Shown in pieces: positions 35,696 to 37,093 of a stretch of DNA of 37,093 nucleotides. The stretch covers positions 1 to 37,093 of IMG/VR virus record IMGVR_UViG_3300036852_000745; one strand, 5' to 3'. The notes beneath the pieces were generated by a model that was not told where the DNA came from, did no database searches, and was given only the letters and a program-made list of their open reading frames with translations. A program made the translations under genes and the position numbers. Source of the DNA: a virus. Every line of letters begins with the position of its first letter. The first letter of the stretch is position 1.

Positions 35696-36294
35696 CAGAC
35701 CCCACGACCCGCCATCGCCGCGCCGCAATCGAAGAACCGATCTAAGAGGGTGGCGATGACGCCGAGGTTGTGCGCGACGATCGCCAGGTTGTCAGAATCG
35801 GGCCCACCCAGCACGGCACCCATTGGGCGTGAGAGATCGCTGCTCGGTGCCTGGGTGGGCGTGGGTGGTGTTGCACCAGGCTCCTCGCAGTCGTGCAGCG
35901 TCGCCAGCGCCTCGCCGACGCCGCGGAGCTCGTAGTCGCACCGGACCGTCCAGGGACGCTTGCAGATCCCGCAGTGGTTCACCACGAACAGGCTGTTCGA
36001 GGCGGCGAATACGACGAACGTCACGCCCTCGATGGTTGCTCTGTACGGCAGCTCCCAGGGGGTCGGGGTGTACTTAAACCATCCCGGATCAGCTCCGGGT
36101 GCATCCGGGGCGAGCGGCGTGACGGTGACGCCGGGCTTGTCGAAGTGATCTTGGAATCGCTTCGCCAGCAGGGCGCGGACGTCACGGTCGGCCGTCGCGT
36201 GTTCGTCTCGCTCGCGGTCCATGCGCTCGCGCTCGGCGTTCTCGTAGGCGAGTAGGGCCCGCTCAGCAAAATTGGGGACGGTGGTGGTCGTCAT
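35695..36294 (-). CDS. Hypothetical protein with a zinc-knuckle segment
   Basis: 199 residues from ATG 36294 (ATGA overlap); an upstream start at 36330 would overlap the neighbour more. The N-terminus (FAERALLAYENAERERMDRE) is helical. The centre has YRATIEGVTFVVFAASNSLF and a Cys set, HCGICKRPWTVRCDYE. The C-terminal 60 residues are Pro-rich, then helical (SDNLAIVAHNLGVIATLLDR). It directly precedes the ATPase and may be its partner. No family recognised. Confidence 0.68.
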   Translation of the reverse strand: MTTTTVPNFAERALLAYENAERERMDRERDEHATADRDVRALLAKRFQDHFDKPGVTVTPLAPDAPGADPGWFKYTPTPWELPYRATIEGVTFVVFAASNSLFVVNHCGICKRPWTVRCDYELRGVGEALATLHDCEEPGATPPTPTQAPSSDLSRPMGAVLGGPDSDNLAIVAHNLGVIATLLDRFFDCGAAMAGRGV

Positions 36295-36557
36295 GTGCGC
36301 GGTCTCCGATGTTGGGCGCCGTCCGGGCACGTGACGAAGTGGCTTTGGTAGAGCCGCTCGTCTGGTGCCGGCGTCATGGTGAACGTGGCGATGGGCGATT
36401 CATCCGACGTGCCGGCCGGCGGATCCGCGAGGCGGAAGCCGCGCGGCACGGCTACCGGGTCCGGATCGACGGGCATGCGCTTCTGGTTGCTCGTCACGGT
36501 CCAGACGATCGCCATACGGCAGCTGCGACAGTGGCCCAAGCGTAGGATCGGACTCAT
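36291..36557 (-). CDS. Small zinc-ribbon phage protein
   Basis: 88 residues from ATG 36557 (ATGA overlap). GHCRSCRMAIVWTVTSNQKR, then MPVDPDPVAVPRGFRL, is a familiar phage pattern in which a CxxC knuckle precedes 'MPVD'. The last part has HFVTCPDGAQHRR, giving the second Cys and His. These proteins are common in phages of high-GC hosts with no assigned role. Confidence 0.74.
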   Translation of the reverse strand: MSPILRLGHCRSCRMAIVWTVTSNQKRMPVDPDPVAVPRGFRLADPPAGTSDESPIATFTMTPAPDERLYQSHFVTCPDGAQHRRPRT

Positions 36558-37093
36558 GCCGCGATCTCCCAGTGCACCGGCTTCGTGCCGACGGCGAGAT
36601 AGAGGGGATGCTTTGGATGGCCCGCCCGAGTGAGGCCCAGGTGGTGGACGTCCACCGTCGCGGACTCGCGGCGGAGGAGCTGCTGCACGGCATGTGCGCG
36701 GCCGAACAGCGTGCCGTTCACGCCCCAGGCCGCGATCACGATCTGCGCGAACCGCGCCTCCTCGGCGATGACGTCGTCATTGCCTGGGCCGATGGAGTCG
36801 GTCGCCGGGTAGCGCCAGAGCTCCATCGGGTTGGTGGCGCGCAGCGCGAACAAGTTCACGACAACGAGGCCGCTATACCCCCAGGCCCGGGAGAACCGGA
36901 TGCACCGGCGGATGGTCGGGTCGTCCTCGAGCGCATCAGCCGTCGACGGGTTGAGCATGATCCAGCAGACGATCCGCCCCGACGACAGGCTCGGGGACAT
37001 ATCCGGATCCCCCCAGTGCCGGCGCAGCGCGAAGCGGTAGCGGCCCGTGGGGTCGATCGTCGCGTCCCGACGGATGATGAGGGGAGCGGTCAC
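36554..37093 (-). CDS. DUF1643-family protein
   Basis: 179 residues from the GTG at the very right edge (37093); the start could lie further right, so it may be partial. The signature ICWIMLNPSTADALEDDPTI-like text, RCIRFSRAWGYSGLVVVNLF, ALRATNPMELWRYPATDSIG and VIAAWGVNGTLFGRAHAVQQ matches DUF1643. This family is found in bacteria and phages with unknown activity, and possibly nucleotide-related. Its GTGA start suggests a coupled gene upstream. Confidence 0.86.
   Translation of the reverse strand: MTAPLIIRRDATIDPTGRYRFALRRHWGDPDMSPSLSSGRIVCWIMLNPSTADALEDDPTIRRCIRFSRAWGYSGLVVVNLFALRATNPMELWRYPATDSIGPGNDDVIAEEARFAQIVIAAWGVNGTLFGRAHAVQQLLRRESATVDVHHLGLTRAGHPKHPLYLAVGTKPVHWEIAA

Noticed and set aside
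1-37093. Integrase, DNA polymerase, primase or replication initiator
   Set aside because: I looked for tyrosine/serine recombinase, polymerase and helicase motifs on both strands and saw none; the RuvC-like and HerA-like genes do not substitute for them.

Overview
This window is a piece of a high-GC, tailed double-stranded DNA bacteriophage (or prophage) with an HK97-like head and a non-contractile (siphovirus-type) tail. The evidence is a linked set of P27-type small terminase, large terminase, portal, ClpP-like prohead protease, HK97-fold capsid protein, connector and tail-completion genes, tail tube, G/GT frameshift chaperone and tape measure. Two secreted lipoproteins and a membrane-rich lysis region suggest a Gram-negative host. 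The genus cannot be named from the sequence. No integrase, DNA polymerase, primase or helicase loader is visible, so replication and lifestyle genes lie outside the window or are host-supplied.

Layout. Almost everything is on the minus strand and is read from right to left, with most neighbouring genes joined by ATGA, GTGA or TGATG overlaps. 37.1-32.0 kb: an accessory and recombination block with a DUF1643 protein, a divergent HerA/FtsK-like ATPase, a RuvC-like nuclease and many small zinc-ribbon proteins. 32.0-28.9 kb: virion-associated or fibre-like proteins, one with eight 20-residue repeats. 28.9-25.7 kb: two HNH nucleases, TerS and TerL, then a strong terminator. 25.5-21.4 kb: head genes. 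21.3-10.9 kb: connector and tail genes, including a GGGAAAC programmed -1 frameshift site and a roughly 1060-residue tail-tip protein. 10.3-7.0 kb: lysis and envelope genes (XhlA-like holin, CHAP endolysin, spanin-like proteins, a papain-like protein and a JAMM-motif lipoprotein). 6.3-0 kb: an early/control region with a plus-strand HTH repressor, two ribbon-helix-helix proteins, small unknowns, tRNA-Gly(GCC), a canonical ParB, an HNH homing-type nuclease and zinc-ribbon proteins.

Only two genes run on the plus strand: the HTH regulator at 6.3 kb and a lone lipoprotein 'moron' at 10.5 kb. 

The most interesting signal outside the genes is a 16-bp palindrome, consensus GTGCAGACGTCTGCAC, found at four dispersed places inside unrelated genes. 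It has the length and ACGT core of a ParB-binding site (parS), and the same DNA encodes a ParB with intact CTP-binding and HTH motifs but no ParA. This raises the possibility of a phage-plasmid partition system with dispersed centromeres, as known for phage N15, perhaps using the HerA-like ATPase in place of ParA. That last step is inference.
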